Shown piece after piece: positions 34,076-43,372 of a DNA stretch of 64,000 nt (positions within the stretch are counted from its first letter, which is position 1; each line of letters opens with the position of its first letter). The position numbers were made by a program, and so were the translations under genes. The DNA comes from Methylobacterium aerolatum (lineage in GTDB: Bacteria; Pseudomonadota; Alphaproteobacteria; Rhizobiales; Beijerinckiaceae): assembly GCF_022179085.1 (NCBI RefSeq), contig NZ_BPQE01000016.1, positions 62,001-126,000 of the forward strand, in the 5' to 3' direction. The notes under the pieces are model-generated. The model had not been told where the DNA came from. It ran no database searches and saw only the letters and a program-made list of their open reading frames with translations.

Positions 34076-35395
34076 TCAGTCCTTGCGCACGAGCAGTGCG
34101 GGGGCCGGGGGCGGCGGGGCGCCGAAGACGTAGCGGAAGCCCACCGAGACGATGTCGGCGCTCGAATCCACCACGCCCGCGAAGGCGATGTTGTTGACGT
34201 TGTAGTCGCGCCCGAGCCCGGCCAGGATCCGCGAGCGGTCCAGGAAGAAGTGCGAATAGGCGAGGTTGAAGGTCAGCTGCTGGCTCCAGCGGTAGCTTGC
34301 GCCGAAGGAGGCGATGTAGCGGTCGCCGTCCGGCAGGCGGACGGAGCGGTTCGTGAAGTCGATGGGCGAAACCTCGTAGCCGAAGCCGGCCCGCAGGGTC
34401 AGCGCCGGATTCACGTCGTACTCGCCGCCGATCGAGTAGAGGAACCCGTCCTTGTAGTTGAGGGGCAGGTTGTTGACCGTCACGCCCCGCGTTTTCGAGA
34501 CGATGCCGATGGAGCCGAGCCTCGACCAGTTGTCCCACTCGAAGCCGAGGTTGACCCGCGCCACGGGGCTGATCGCCTGGGTGAGGCCCACGCTCAGCTT
34601 CTCCGGCGTGTTCAGCCGGGCGCGGACCTGCCCGGCGAGCGGCGCCAGGGCCAGGATCGGCACGCCGATGGAGCCGTCGATGTCGTGGTGCACCGAGGAG
34701 CGGTAGCCGATGCCCAGCGCCGTGCCGGCCCAGGGCGTGATCGTGGCGCCCGCCGTGAAGCCGACGCCCCAGGATTCGCCCTTGAGGAAGGAGCTCGGAT
34801 AGGTCTGCGGCAGAAGCCCCGGCAGCGGCAGCGCCTGCCGCAGGGTCAGGCGGAAGTATTCGATGTTCGGCCCGGCGGCGATGGACAGCCACTCGTTGAC
34901 CTTGAACGCCAGAACCGGGTTGAACGCCAGGGAGAAGATGCGCGACGAGCGGCCGTAGACCTCGCCCGCCCAGACTTGGTTCGGCTTCGTCACGAGGCCG
35001 AAGGGCGCGCCCGTCGAGAGGCCGAGCCAGAGGCGGTCGCTGAGCTGGTACGAGGTCGCCCCGGCGGGCACCACCGCGCCCTGACCGATGTCGCCGGAGT
35101 CGCCGAGCTGGGCGAAGGCGGGGTTGGTGCCGGCCACCGGGGTGATGCGCGAGGAGAGACCGATATAGGTGAGGTTCTGCTCCGAGACGAAGCCGGGGCT
35201 CATCGTGATGACGGCCGGGTTCCAGAACATGGAGGAGAGGCCGCCCGAGCCCGCCGCCGCGCCCGCGAAGGACAACCCTTGCGCCTGCGTGCTCTGTTCG
35301 CGGATCCCGAAGGCACCGGCAAAAGCCGCCGTCCCGCCCAGCATCGTCGCCAACAGCGTCGCCGCCCCGATCCGGGCGCCAAGCAACGTCCTCAT
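34076..35395 (-). CDS. FadL-family outer-membrane transporter
   Basis: 439 residues. Signal peptide of ~26 residues ending AAFA, followed by GAFGIREQSTQAQGLSFAGAAAG and the MFWNPA motif that define the FadL/TodX family. The remainder is a run of amphipathic strands ending in VSVGFRYVF, consistent with a beta-barrel. It should admit long-chain fatty acids or other hydrophobic compounds. The beta-oxidation operon is just beyond a shared regulatory gap. Confidence 0.88.
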   Translation of the reverse strand: MRTLLGARIGAATLLATMLGGTAAFAGAFGIREQSTQAQGLSFAGAAAGSGGLSSMFWNPAVITMSPGFVSEQNLTYIGLSSRITPVAGTNPAFAQLGDSGDIGQGAVVPAGATSYQLSDRLWLGLSTGAPFGLVTKPNQVWAGEVYGRSSRIFSLAFNPVLAFKVNEWLSIAAGPNIEYFRLTLRQALPLPGLLPQTYPSSFLKGESWGVGFTAGATITPWAGTALGIGYRSSVHHDIDGSIGVPILALAPLAGQVRARLNTPEKLSVGLTQAISPVARVNLGFEWDNWSRLGSIGIVSKTRGVTVNNLPLNYKDGFLYSIGGEYDVNPALTLRAGFGYEVSPIDFTNRSVRLPDGDRYIASFGASYRWSQQLTFNLAYSHFFLDRSRILAGLGRDYNVNNIAFAGVVDSSADIVSVGFRYVFGAPPPPAPALLVRKD

Positions 35396-35765
35396 TTCGT
35401 TCCCTCCCCAAGCATCGATGAGCCCGCTATCCGGGTCTTTTACTATGGCGATAGTCTATTCGTGCACTTTGGCGGCACGTTAATTCCGGCGAGATCGGTC
35501 TCTCCAAGCATCGGGCGTGCCGCACAATGCTTTCGGCCAGACCTTCCGTATAGGTGAAGACGCTGCCGAAAGCGGAAAAAAATTGCAAGGCCGTTCGACG
35601 CCGTGCGACGGCGCGCGCGGGGCGTTTGCCTCCCCTTGTGACATTTCAACCGCACCCCGCCGCCGGGGACGGCATACCTCCAGGCTTCCGGTCGGCATTA
35701 TGCTTCCTTCCGGACCTCCCTCCGGGGGCAACCGGGCCGAGCGGCGCGACACCCTTGCGCTGTCG

Positions 35766-35799
35766 TGACGTAATGGGATACTGCTTGCCGTATACGTCA
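35766..35799. promoter_or_regulatory. Long-spaced inverted repeat
   Basis: TGACGTA (35766-35772) and TACGTCA (35793-35799) are perfect complements 20 bases apart, in the gap shared by the FadL-like and MerR genes. Possibly two half-sites for one dimeric regulator. Confidence 0.35.
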
Positions 35800-35925
35800 G
35801 GTCTGCGGCGCCGGATCGGCGCCCGGACGGGGCTTTCTGCAGGGAGGGAGGGGACGATGGCAGCGTGTCGCGCCGTGATCGGCACTTCGCCCCCGCGTGG
35901 CCCGGTCCCGCCCGGCGCCGCGGCG

Positions 35926-35955
35926 TTGACGCTTCGCGGGCTCCATGGCTACGGT
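35926..35955 (+). promoter_or_regulatory. Promoter of the MerR gene
   Basis: TTGACG (35926-35931) and TACGGT (35950-35955) are 18 bases apart, a housekeeping-type promoter with the slightly long spacer common at MerR-controlled sites. Transcription would start near 35962, past the ATG at 35945, which supports the GTG start. Confidence 0.5.
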
Positions 35956-35979
35956 GACCTCGCGCGAGAGAAGGTTACC
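35953..35979. promoter_or_regulatory. Candidate MerR autoregulatory site
   Basis: GGTGACCT and AGGTTACC are inverted with one mismatch, 11 bases apart, covering the -10 and the leader of the MerR gene. The repeat's right arm overlaps the ribosome-binding site. Confidence 0.4.
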
Positions 35980-35980
35980 T

Positions 35981-36385
35981 GTGTCCGAGCCGCTGTACAC
36001 TGTAACCCAGCTCGCCCAGGACCTGGGGGTAACGGCGAGGACTGTCCGCTTCTACGAGGACAAGGGGCTGCTGACTCCGCAGCGGGCCGGAAACAACCGG
36101 GTCTACAATCATCGCGACCGGGCGCGGCTGATCCTGATCCTGCGCGGCAAGCGGCTCGGCTTCTCCCTCCGGGAAATCAAGGAATATCTCGACCTCTACG
36201 ACGCCGACCCGACCCGGCAGGAGCAGATGCGCGCCCTGCTGAAGAAGGTGCAGGACCGGATCGACAGCTTGGTCGAGCAGGAGCGGGCGCTGGCCGAGAC
36301 CCTGGCGGAGTTGCGCTCCATCGCCCAGCAGACGGAAACGGCCCTGGCCGCCCTGCCCCCGGCGCGGAAGGCGCGCGCGCGGTAG
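35981..36385 (+). CDS. MerR-family transcriptional regulator (probable beta-oxidation regulator)
   Basis: 134 residues from GTG 35981, preceded by GAGAAGG with a six-base spacer; ATG 35945 would add 12 residues but lies before the predicted transcription start. The winged helix is YTVTQLAQDLGVTARTVRFYEDKGLL, followed by the conserved QRAGNNRVYNHRDRARLILI and a C-terminal coiled coil (RALLKKVQDRIDSLVEQERA) for dimerisation. No metal-binding cysteines. Being immediately upstream of acyl-CoA genes it resembles MerR regulators of fatty- or branched-acid catabolism that respond to an acyl-CoA. Confidence 0.87.
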   Translation: MSEPLYTVTQLAQDLGVTARTVRFYEDKGLLTPQRAGNNRVYNHRDRARLILILRGKRLGFSLREIKEYLDLYDADPTRQEQMRALLKKVQDRIDSLVEQERALAETLAELRSIAQQTETALAALPPARKARAR

Positions 36386-36665
36386 GCGGTCCGGCCCCCT
36401 CCGCGTCCTCGCGCGCGCAGCGAAGCAATCCAGGGATCCGCCGCGGCCGGAGATGGCCCTCTGCTCGCACTGGCTTCGCCGTCACCCGCGACGCCGGCGA
36501 GGGACCTCGAGCCGGAGCCGATCAAGTCGGCTCACGCCCCTCCGTCGTTGCGAGGGGATCCATCGACGGGTGTCGCTCGACCCGATCGGCCACGGCTTAC
36601 GCTTCTCCTCGCCCCGCAAGCGGGGAGAGGACGTGCTCCACACCTACCCATCCCGAGAGGATCGC
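36386..36665. other. Gap before the thiolase gene with REP-like remnants
   Basis: 280 bp without a gene. It holds a half REP unit (GCAGCGAAGCAATCCAGGGATCC, 36418-36440), a degraded partner near 36543-36560, and a GC-rich hairpin near 36607-36635. A GAGAGGA ribosome site precedes the thiolase ATG. Confidence 0.5.
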
Positions 36666-37802
36666 ATGACCGACGTCGTGATCGCGGGCTATGCCCGCTC
36701 GCCCTTCACGCCCGCCAAGAAGGGGGCGCTGGCGCGGGTCCGGCCGGACGACCTCGCCGCGCAGGTGGTGCGCAAGCTCGTGGCGGATACCGGCATCCCC
36801 TCCAAGGACATCGAGGACCTGATCGTCGGCTGCGCCTTCCCCGAGGGCGAGCAGGGCTTCAACGTTGCCCGGCTCATCGGGATGCTGGCGGGCCTCGACC
36901 TCAATGTCGGCGGCGTCACGGTGAACCGTTTCTGCGGCTCCTCCATGCAGTCGGTCCACATGGCGGCCGGGCAGATCGCGCTGGGGGCGGGCGAAGCCTT
37001 CCTCTGCGCGGGCGTCGAGAGCATGAGCCGCGTGCCGATGATGGGCTTCAACCCGATGCCGAACCCCGCGCTCCATGAGCAGCGGCCCGGCGCCTATATC
37101 GGCATGGGCGACACCGCCGAGAACGTGGCCCGCCGCTGGGAGATTTCCCGCGCCGAGCAGGAGGCCTTCGCGGTGGACAGCCACCGCAAGGCCGCCGCCG
37201 CGCAGGCGCAAGGGCGGCTTTCCGCCGAGATCGTGCCGATCACGACCAAGGGCGGCACCGTCGAGACGGACGGATGCGTTCGTGCCGATGCCAGCGCCGA
37301 GGGGCTCGCCGCCTTGAAGCCCGCCTTCCAGCAGACGGGAACCGTCACGGCCGGCACCTCCTCGCCGCTCACCGACGGCGCCTCGGCGGTGCTGGTGTGC
37401 AGCGACGCCTACGCCCGCCGCGCCGGCCTGACGCCGCTCGCGCGGGTCGCGGCGGTGGCGATCTCGGGCTGCGAGCCGGAGATCATGGGCATCGGCCCCG
37501 TCGCCGCCTCGAAGAAGGCCATGGCGCGGGCGGGCATCACCGCGGACGCGCTGAGCGTGGTGGAATTGAACGAGGCCTTCGCCGCCCAGGCCATCGCCTG
37601 CATCCGCGACCTCGGCCTCGACGGGACAACCGTCAACATCGACGGCGGCGCCATCGCGCTCGGCCATCCGCTCGGCGCCACGGGCGCGCGCATCGTCGGC
37701 AAGGCGGCCTCGCTGCTCGCCCGCGAGGGCGGCCGCTTCGCGCTGGCGACGCAATGCATCGGCGGCGGCCAGGGCATCGCCACCCTTCTGGAGCGCGTGT
37801 GA
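36666..37802 (+). CDS. Acetyl-CoA acyltransferase (thiolase)
   Basis: 378 residues from ATG 36666 with GAGAGGAT just upstream. Nucleophilic Cys90 in NRFCGSSMQ, catalytic His333 in GGAIALGHPLGATG, Cys364 in CIGGGQG and the NEAFAAQ block. It cleaves 3-ketoacyl-CoA with CoA in the last step of beta-oxidation. Its stop shares a base with the next ATG (TGATG). Confidence 0.93.
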   Translation: MTDVVIAGYARSPFTPAKKGALARVRPDDLAAQVVRKLVADTGIPSKDIEDLIVGCAFPEGEQGFNVARLIGMLAGLDLNVGGVTVNRFCGSSMQSVHMAAGQIALGAGEAFLCAGVESMSRVPMMGFNPMPNPALHEQRPGAYIGMGDTAENVARRWEISRAEQEAFAVDSHRKAAAAQAQGRLSAEIVPITTKGGTVETDGCVRADASAEGLAALKPAFQQTGTVTAGTSSPLTDGASAVLVCSDAYARRAGLTPLARVAAVAISGCEPEIMGIGPVAASKKAMARAGITADALSVVELNEAFAAQAIACIRDLGLDGTTVNIDGGAIALGHPLGATGARIVGKAASLLAREGGRFALATQCIGGGQGIATLLERV

Positions 37803-40123
37803 TGACCGGAATCCGCAAAGTCGCCGTCATCGGCGCCGGGGTCATGGGCTCCGGCATCGCCGCCCATGTCGCCAATGCCGGCGTGCCGGTGCTGCTCATG
37901 GACATCGTGCCCGAGGGCGCCGCCGACCGGAACGCGCTGGCCAAGGGCGCCGTCGCCCGAATGCTGAAGACGCAGCCCGCCGCCTTCATGTCGCCCCGCG
38001 CCGCCAAGCTCGTGGAGGCGTGCAACATCGAGGACCATCTCGACCGGCTGGCAGAGGTCGACTGGATCGTCGAGGTGGTGATCGAACGCCTCGACGCGAA
38101 GCAGGCCCTCTACCGCCGCATCGACGCGGTGCGGAAGCCCGGCACGGCGGTCTCGTCCAACACCTCGACCATCCCGCTGGACGCCCTGATCGAGGGGATG
38201 CCCGAGGCGTTCGCCAAGGACTTCCTGATCACCCATTTCTTCAACCCGCCGCGCTACATGCGGCTCCTGGAGATCGTGACCGGCCCGAAGACCGACCCGG
38301 ATCTCGCCGGGGCCGTCGCGGACTTCGCCGACCGCAGGCTCGGCAAGAGCGTCGTGCGCTGCAAGGACCGGCCGGGCTTCATCGCCAACCGGCTCGGCAT
38401 CTTCTGGATCCAGAACGCCATCGCGGCGGCCGACGACCTCGGCGTGCCGGTGGAGGAGGCGGACGCCATCATGGGCCGCCCCTTCGGCATCCCCAAGACC
38501 GGCGTGTTCGGCCTCGTGGACCTCGTCGGCCTCGACCTGATCCCGCACACGACGAAGAGCCTGCGGGCCGCCCTGCCGGAAGGCGACGCCTTCCACGCCA
38601 CCTACCGCGAGATGCCGCTCATCGCGACGCTGATCGCGGAGGGCTACACAGGCCGGAAGGGCAAGGGCGGCTTCTACCGCCTGAACCGCCAGGGCGGGCA
38701 GAAGCTGAAGGAGGCGATCGACCTCAAGACCGGCGTGTACCGCCCCTCCGCCAAGGCCGACCTGCCGGAATTGAAGGGGGCGAAGGGCCCCCGCGCCGTG
38801 CTCGACCTCAAGGGCCGCACCGGCGCCTATGCCTGGAGGGTGATCGGCCCGACGCTCGCCTACGCCGCCGGGCTCGTGGGCGAGGCGAGCGACGACGTGG
38901 CCGCCATCGATGAGGCCATGCGCCTGGGCTACAACTGGAAGTGGGGTCCCTTCGAGCTGATCGACAGGATCGGCGGTGCCTACCTGGCCGAACGGCTGGC
39001 GAAGGGCGGCACGACCGTCCCGCCGATCCTCGCCGGGCTCCAAGGCAAGACCTTCTACCGGGTCGAGAACGGCCAGCGGCAGGTGCTCCAGGCCGACGGC
39101 ACGTACAAAACAATCGTGCGGCCCGAGGGCGTGCTGCGGCTGGAGGACGTCAAGCTCGCGAGCCAGCCGCTCCTCAAGAACGGCTCGGCGGCCCTGTGGG
39201 ACATCGGCGACGGCGTGGTGTGCTTCGAGTTCACCTCGCAGGCGAACGCCCTCGATGAACAGATCATGGTCCTGTTGGCCAAGACCATCAAGCTGGTGAA
39301 GGCGCAGTACAAGGCGCTCGTGGTCTACAACGAGGGCTCGAACTTCTCGGTCGGCGCCAATCTCGGCCTCGCCCTGTTCGCCGCCAACATCGCCGCCTGG
39401 GGCGAGATCGAGAAGCTCGTCAGCCTCGGCCAGCAGACCTACGGACAGCTGAAATACGCCCCCTTCCCCGTGGTGAGCGCGCCGTCCGGCATGGCGCTCG
39501 GCGGCGGCTGCGAGATCCTGCTCCACTCCGACGCGGTGCAGGCCCATGCCGAGAGCTATATCGGCCTCGTGGAGGCCGGCGTCGGGCTCGTGCCGGCCTG
39601 GGGTGGCTGCAAGGAGATGCTGGCCCGCTGGCAGGCGAACCCGACGCTGCCGAAGGGGCCGATGCCCGCCACCGCCAAGGTGTTCGAGACGGTCTCGACC
39701 GCCACCGTGGCCAAGTCGGCGGAGGAGGCGCGCGACCTGCTGTTCCTGCGCCCGGCCGACGGCATCACCATGAACCGCGACCGGCTGCTCGCCGATGCCA
39801 AGGCCAAGGCCCTGTCGCTCGTGGAGGGCTACGCGGCGCCCAAGCCCGCCACCCTGACGCTGCCCGGCCCCTCGGGTGCGCTGGCGCTGCGCATGGCGGC
39901 GGAGGGCTTCGCCAACCGGGGCATTGCCACCAAGCACGACCTCGTGGTGGCGGGGGAACTCGCCACCGTCCTGTCGGGGGGCGAGGCGGACGGCCTCGAT
40001 ACGCTCGACGAGGCGGCGATCCTCGACCTCGAACGCGAGGGCTTCATGCGCCTCGTGCGGACGGAGGCGACCCTCGACCGGTTCGAGAGCGTGATCGAAA
40101 CCGGCAAGCCGGTGAGGAACTGA
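37802..40123 (+). CDS. Bifunctional 3-hydroxyacyl-CoA dehydrogenase/enoyl-CoA hydratase
   Basis: 773 residues, with dehydrogenase first and hydratase last (order as in Bacillus FadN, the reverse of E. coli FadB). NAD motif VAVIGAGVMGSGIA at residues ~7-20, catalytic His in FLITHFFNPPRYM, then the two C-terminal dehydrogenase repeats. A crotonase-like domain follows from ~430, with SAPSGMALGGGCEI (oxyanion GGG) and GLVEAGVGLVPAWGG carrying the acidic residue. It does the middle two steps of beta-oxidation. Coupled to the thiolase; five bases before the acyl-CoA dehydrogenase. Confidence 0.93.
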   Translation: MTGIRKVAVIGAGVMGSGIAAHVANAGVPVLLMDIVPEGAADRNALAKGAVARMLKTQPAAFMSPRAAKLVEACNIEDHLDRLAEVDWIVEVVIERLDAKQALYRRIDAVRKPGTAVSSNTSTIPLDALIEGMPEAFAKDFLITHFFNPPRYMRLLEIVTGPKTDPDLAGAVADFADRRLGKSVVRCKDRPGFIANRLGIFWIQNAIAAADDLGVPVEEADAIMGRPFGIPKTGVFGLVDLVGLDLIPHTTKSLRAALPEGDAFHATYREMPLIATLIAEGYTGRKGKGGFYRLNRQGGQKLKEAIDLKTGVYRPSAKADLPELKGAKGPRAVLDLKGRTGAYAWRVIGPTLAYAAGLVGEASDDVAAIDEAMRLGYNWKWGPFELIDRIGGAYLAERLAKGGTTVPPILAGLQGKTFYRVENGQRQVLQADGTYKTIVRPEGVLRLEDVKLASQPLLKNGSAALWDIGDGVVCFEFTSQANALDEQIMVLLAKTIKLVKAQYKALVVYNEGSNFSVGANLGLALFAANIAAWGEIEKLVSLGQQTYGQLKYAPFPVVSAPSGMALGGGCEILLHSDAVQAHAESYIGLVEAGVGLVPAWGGCKEMLARWQANPTLPKGPMPATAKVFETVSTATVAKSAEEARDLLFLRPADGITMNRDRLLADAKAKALSLVEGYAAPKPATLTLPGPSGALALRMAAEGFANRGIATKHDLVVAGELATVLSGGEADGLDTLDEAAILDLEREGFMRLVRTEATLDRFESVIETGKPVRN

Positions 40124-40127
40124 CCCG

Positions 40128-41912
40128 ATGCAGACCTACAAGGCTCCCTTGCGCGACATGCGCTTCGTGCTGAACGAGCTGCACGCCGACGCCCAGCCCT
40201 TGCCGGGGCTGGAAGACTTCACCCCCGACGTGGCCGACGCCATCCTGGAGGAGGCGGGCAAGTTCTGCACGGAGCGCCTGCTGCCCCTGAACGCCTCCGG
40301 CGACGAGGAGGGCTGCCGCCTGGAGAACGGCGTGGTCCGCACGCCGAAGGGCTTTCCCGAGGCCTACAGGGCATTCCGGGAGGGCGGCTGGACCGCCATG
40401 GGGGCGGACCCGGCCTATGGCGGCCAGGGCCTGCCGGCGGGCATTAACAAGCTGGTCGAGGAGATGATCTGCTCGACCAACCTCTCCTTCGGCCTCTATC
40501 CGGGCCTCAGCCACGGGGCCTATCAGGCGATCGAAGGCCACGCTTCGGACGAACTGAAGGCCGCCTACCTGCCCAAGCTCGTGGACGGCACGTGGTCCGG
40601 TACGATGTGCCTGACGGAGCCCCATTGCGGCACCGATCTCGGCCTCCTGCGGACCAAGGCCGTGCCGCAGGGCGACGGCTCTTACGCCGTCACCGGCTCG
40701 AAGATCTTCATCTCGGCGGGCGACCACGACCTCACCGAGAACATCGTCCACCTCGTGCTGGCCAAGCTCCCCGATGCCCCGAAGGGCGTGAAGGGCATCA
40801 GCCTGTTCCTCGTGCCGAAGTTCCTGCCCCGCGCGGACGGCTCGCCGGGGGAGCGCAACAGGGTCACGTGCTCGGCGCTGGAGCACAAGATGGGCATCAA
40901 GGCATCCGCCACCTGCCAGATGTCCTTCGACGACGCCAGGGGCTGGCTGGTCGGCGAGCCGCACAAGGGCCTGCGCGCGATGTTCACGATGATGAACAGC
41001 GAGCGGCTCTCGGTCGGCATCCAGGGGCTGGGCGCGGGCGAGGCCGCCTATCAGGGCGCCGTCGCCTACGCCAGGGAGCGGCTCCAGGGCCGCGCGCTCA
41101 CTGGTGCCAAGCGGCCGGACCTGCCCGCCGACCCGATCCTCGTCCACCCGGACGTGCGGCGGATGCTGATGACGATCCGCGCCTACAACGAGGGCTGCCG
41201 GGCGCTCGGCGCCTGGGTCGCCCGCAGCCTCGACGTGATGGAGCACCATCCCGATCCGGCCGAGCGGCGCCGGGCGGAGGATTTCTGCGCGCTGATGACC
41301 CCGATCGTGAAGGCGCTGTTCACCGATCTCGGCTTCGAATCGGCCAGCATCGGCATGCAGGTCTATGGCGGCCACGGCTTCATCCGCGACCACGGTATGG
41401 AGCAGTATGTCCGCGATGCGCGGATCTCGATGATCTACGAGGGCACCAACGGCGTGCAGGCCCTCGATCTCGTCGGCCGCAAGCTCCCGGCCCATGCCGG
41501 GCGGTATCTGCGCAGCTTCTTCCACCCGGTGCTGGCGGCGCTCGACGAGGCGATCGACGACGACGACCTCGCTCCCCTCGCCCAGCCCCTGTCGAAGGCC
41601 TTCGGCGCCCTGCAACTCGCCACCGCCCACATCGCACAGAAGGGCCTGAAGGACCCGGACGAGGCGGGCGCCGCCGCCACCGAGTACCTCCGCCTCTTCG
41701 GGCTGGTGGCGCTGGGCTACGTCTGGCTGCGCTCGGCCAAGGTCGCCCACGCCGCCCTCAAAGCCGGAACCGACGAGCGTGCCTTCTACGAGGCCAAGCT
41801 CACCACGGCCCGCTTCTACATGGAGCGCATCCTGCCCCAGGTCGCCGGCCTGTTGGCGGCGGTGAAGGCGGGCAAGGGCGCGATGATGGCGCTCGACGAG
41901 GCGATGTTCTGA
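40128..41912 (+). CDS. Acyl-CoA dehydrogenase (long form with C-terminal domain)
   Basis: 594 residues, the ~600-residue form with an added C-terminal helical domain. FAD-binding block CLTEPHCGTDLGLL, and the catalytic glutamate in MIYEGTNGVQALDL near residue 441. It catalyses the first oxidation of beta-oxidation. Third gene of the operon. Confidence 0.93.
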   Translation: MQTYKAPLRDMRFVLNELHADAQPLPGLEDFTPDVADAILEEAGKFCTERLLPLNASGDEEGCRLENGVVRTPKGFPEAYRAFREGGWTAMGADPAYGGQGLPAGINKLVEEMICSTNLSFGLYPGLSHGAYQAIEGHASDELKAAYLPKLVDGTWSGTMCLTEPHCGTDLGLLRTKAVPQGDGSYAVTGSKIFISAGDHDLTENIVHLVLAKLPDAPKGVKGISLFLVPKFLPRADGSPGERNRVTCSALEHKMGIKASATCQMSFDDARGWLVGEPHKGLRAMFTMMNSERLSVGIQGLGAGEAAYQGAVAYARERLQGRALTGAKRPDLPADPILVHPDVRRMLMTIRAYNEGCRALGAWVARSLDVMEHHPDPAERRRAEDFCALMTPIVKALFTDLGFESASIGMQVYGGHGFIRDHGMEQYVRDARISMIYEGTNGVQALDLVGRKLPAHAGRYLRSFFHPVLAALDEAIDDDDLAPLAQPLSKAFGALQLATAHIAQKGLKDPDEAGAAATEYLRLFGLVALGYVWLRSAKVAHAALKAGTDERAFYEAKLTTARFYMERILPQVAGLLAAVKAGKGAMMALDEAMF

Positions 41913-41919
41913 ACGCCGG

Positions 41920-42006
41920 CGTCATTGCAAGTGAAGCGAAGCAATCCAGGGTTATCGCCAATCGTGGCGCCGCCCCTGGATTGCTTCGCCGGCGCTCGCC
42001 ATGACG
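41920..42006. repeat. REP-like inverted pair
   Basis: CGTCATTGCAAGTGAAGCGAAGCAATCCAGG faces CCCTGGATTGCTTCGCCGGCGCTCGCCATGACG. It sits between the acyl-CoA dehydrogenase and SCP2 genes and may separate their expression. Confidence 0.8.
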
Positions 42007-42035
42007 GTGGGCCAATACGGTGTGGAGCAAAACGA

Positions 42036-42344
42036 ATGGCGGATATTGGAACCCTGGTCGACTCCATCGAGGAGCGATCGGATACCCTCAGCACCCTCGG
42101 CTACAAGGTCCGGTTCGACCTGACGGACGGCGGCGGCATCCTCGTGGATGCGACCGGCGGCCGGGTCACCGTCTCGACCGCCGAGGGCACCGAGGCGGAT
42201 ACGGTGATGACGCTGAGTTCCGACAACCTGCTGAAGCTGATCCAGGGCAAGCTCAGCCCGATGATGGCCTTCTCCACCGGACGGCTGAAGGTGCAGGGCT
42301 CGCAGGGCGTGGCGATGAAGCTCGCGGGGCTCCTCGACGGGTGA
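42036..42344 (+). CDS. SCP2 sterol-carrier-domain protein
   Basis: 102 residues from ATG 42036, with GGAG 13 bases upstream. The whole protein is an SCP2 lipid-binding fold: YKVRFDLTDGGGILVDATGG, DTVMTLSSDNLLKLIQGKLSP and the closing FSTGRLKVQGSQGVAMKLAGLL. It probably binds fatty acyl-CoA. The next gene-like sequence, on the other strand, is a truncated exoprotein fragment starting only a few bases away. Confidence 0.9.
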   Translation: MADIGTLVDSIEERSDTLSTLGYKVRFDLTDGGGILVDATGGRVTVSTAEGTEADTVMTLSSDNLLKLIQGKLSPMMAFSTGRLKVQGSQGVAMKLAGLLDG

Positions 42345-42345
42345 G

Positions 42346-43362
42346 GGCCTCACCGGAAAGGGCTGGGGACGCCGCCACTGCGATCAGCGCCTGCGCCGCC
42401 GGCGACAGCACCGTGTTGTCGTTGTCCCACGACCGGTGCTGCGTCGTCAGGCCCACATCCATCACAGGCGCGCCGCCCTGCGCCACCTGCGCCATCCACC
42501 CCAGGCCCGCCTGCGCCGACAGCCCCGTCACCACCGCCGCCGGCGAGGCGTCCCCGTCCACCGCGTTCGCCTGCGTCAAGACCCGCGCCGTCTTGCCCGT
42601 CCCGGTCTGGACCTCCTGACCGGACTCGGACTCGACCGTGACGCCCGCCGACCGGATCGTCAGCGCCATCGCCCCGTCGGTCGCCTGCATCACGCCTGAG
42701 GCCGCCCCGATCGCTTGGTAGCCGCTGCCGCCGTGGCCCGAGCCCGCCGTGGCCACCGCCCCGGACAGCTGGTTCACCGCGCCCGAGACGTTCTGGCTCA
42801 CCTCGTTCGTGAAGCCGATCACGGTCCGGCTGCGCGTCACCGCGCTGTGCGAGACTTGGCCCTGGGACAGCAGGGACAGGTTGCGCCCGGCCGCCACCGT
42901 GACGTCCCCGCCCGAGGCGATGTCCGTCGCGGTCAGCGTCGCGTCGTTCCCGGCGGTGATCACGACCCCCGTCCCGCCGACGATGGCCGAGGCCTCCGCC
43001 GTCGTCGTGTCGCCGGCCACCGTCGTGGACTTCGAGTGGTAGCCCGCCGAGGTCGAGACCCCGTTGCCGTCGACCGAGGCGCCGATCCCCACGCCCGCGA
43101 CGCTGCGCTGGGTCACGCTCAGCGTCCGGTTCGTGCCCGGATCGACGGTCAGGTCGTGATCCGCCGCCAGGCGCGCGACCCCGCCCGCCACCACCGCCGA
43201 GCCCGTGACCGCGAGGTTCTGCCCCGCCACGACGGTCACGTTGCCGCCCGCGTCCAGCGTGGTGGGCGCGTTCGTGCTCTCGTCGACGGCCCCGCCGACG
43301 CGCTTGGTGCGCCAGACGTCGAGATGGCCGCCGCTGCCGAACAGGCCGAACCCGCCGACAGT
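42346..43362 (-). pseudogene. Orphan fragment of the CdiA-like exoprotein
   Basis: Read on the - strand from ~43362, ten bases past the immunity-gene stop, it is an in-frame piece of the large exoprotein with no start or signal. Its first ~235 codons copy residues ~1943-2176 of the large protein almost exactly. It then continues into ~100 different codons (IRSAGVTVESESGQEV..., DVGLTTQHRSWDNDNTVLSP) that look like the region found just before the toxin end in other CdiA proteins. It is cut off at the 3' end next to the SCP2 gene, with no toxin or immunity gene left. Interpreted as a decayed orphan cassette. Confidence 0.75.
42658..43357. repeat. ~700-bp direct repeat, orphan copy
   Basis: Matches 45871-46570 at an offset of 3,213 bases with about 16 differences by eye (~98%). 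Same orientation as the main copy, so recombination between them would delete or exchange the toxin-immunity end. Confidence 0.9.
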
Positions 43363-43372
43363 CAAATAATGA

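Larger units (their letters stand above)
35396..35980. other. 585-bp regulatory gap between the FadL-like gene and the MerR gene
   Basis: No convincing gene. It is less GC-rich in the first 200 bp. Contents: ACTAT-ggcg-ATAGT (35442-35455), a weak inverted repeat 47 bp before the FadL-like start; a long-spaced repeat at 35766-35799; and the MerR promoter at 35926-35955. A 371-codon open frame crossing this gap is low-complexity and rejected. Confidence 0.6.

Noticed and set aside
31374-35411. 1,345-codon open frame on the - strand
   Set aside because: It is a wrong-frame reading across the NCS1 and FadL-like genes and antisense to the racemase gene; composition is Arg/Gly-rich and no domain is seen.
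35554-36669. 371-codon open frame through the gap before and over the MerR gene
   Set aside because: Proline/arginine-rich, crosses a known gene out of frame, and no family sequence.
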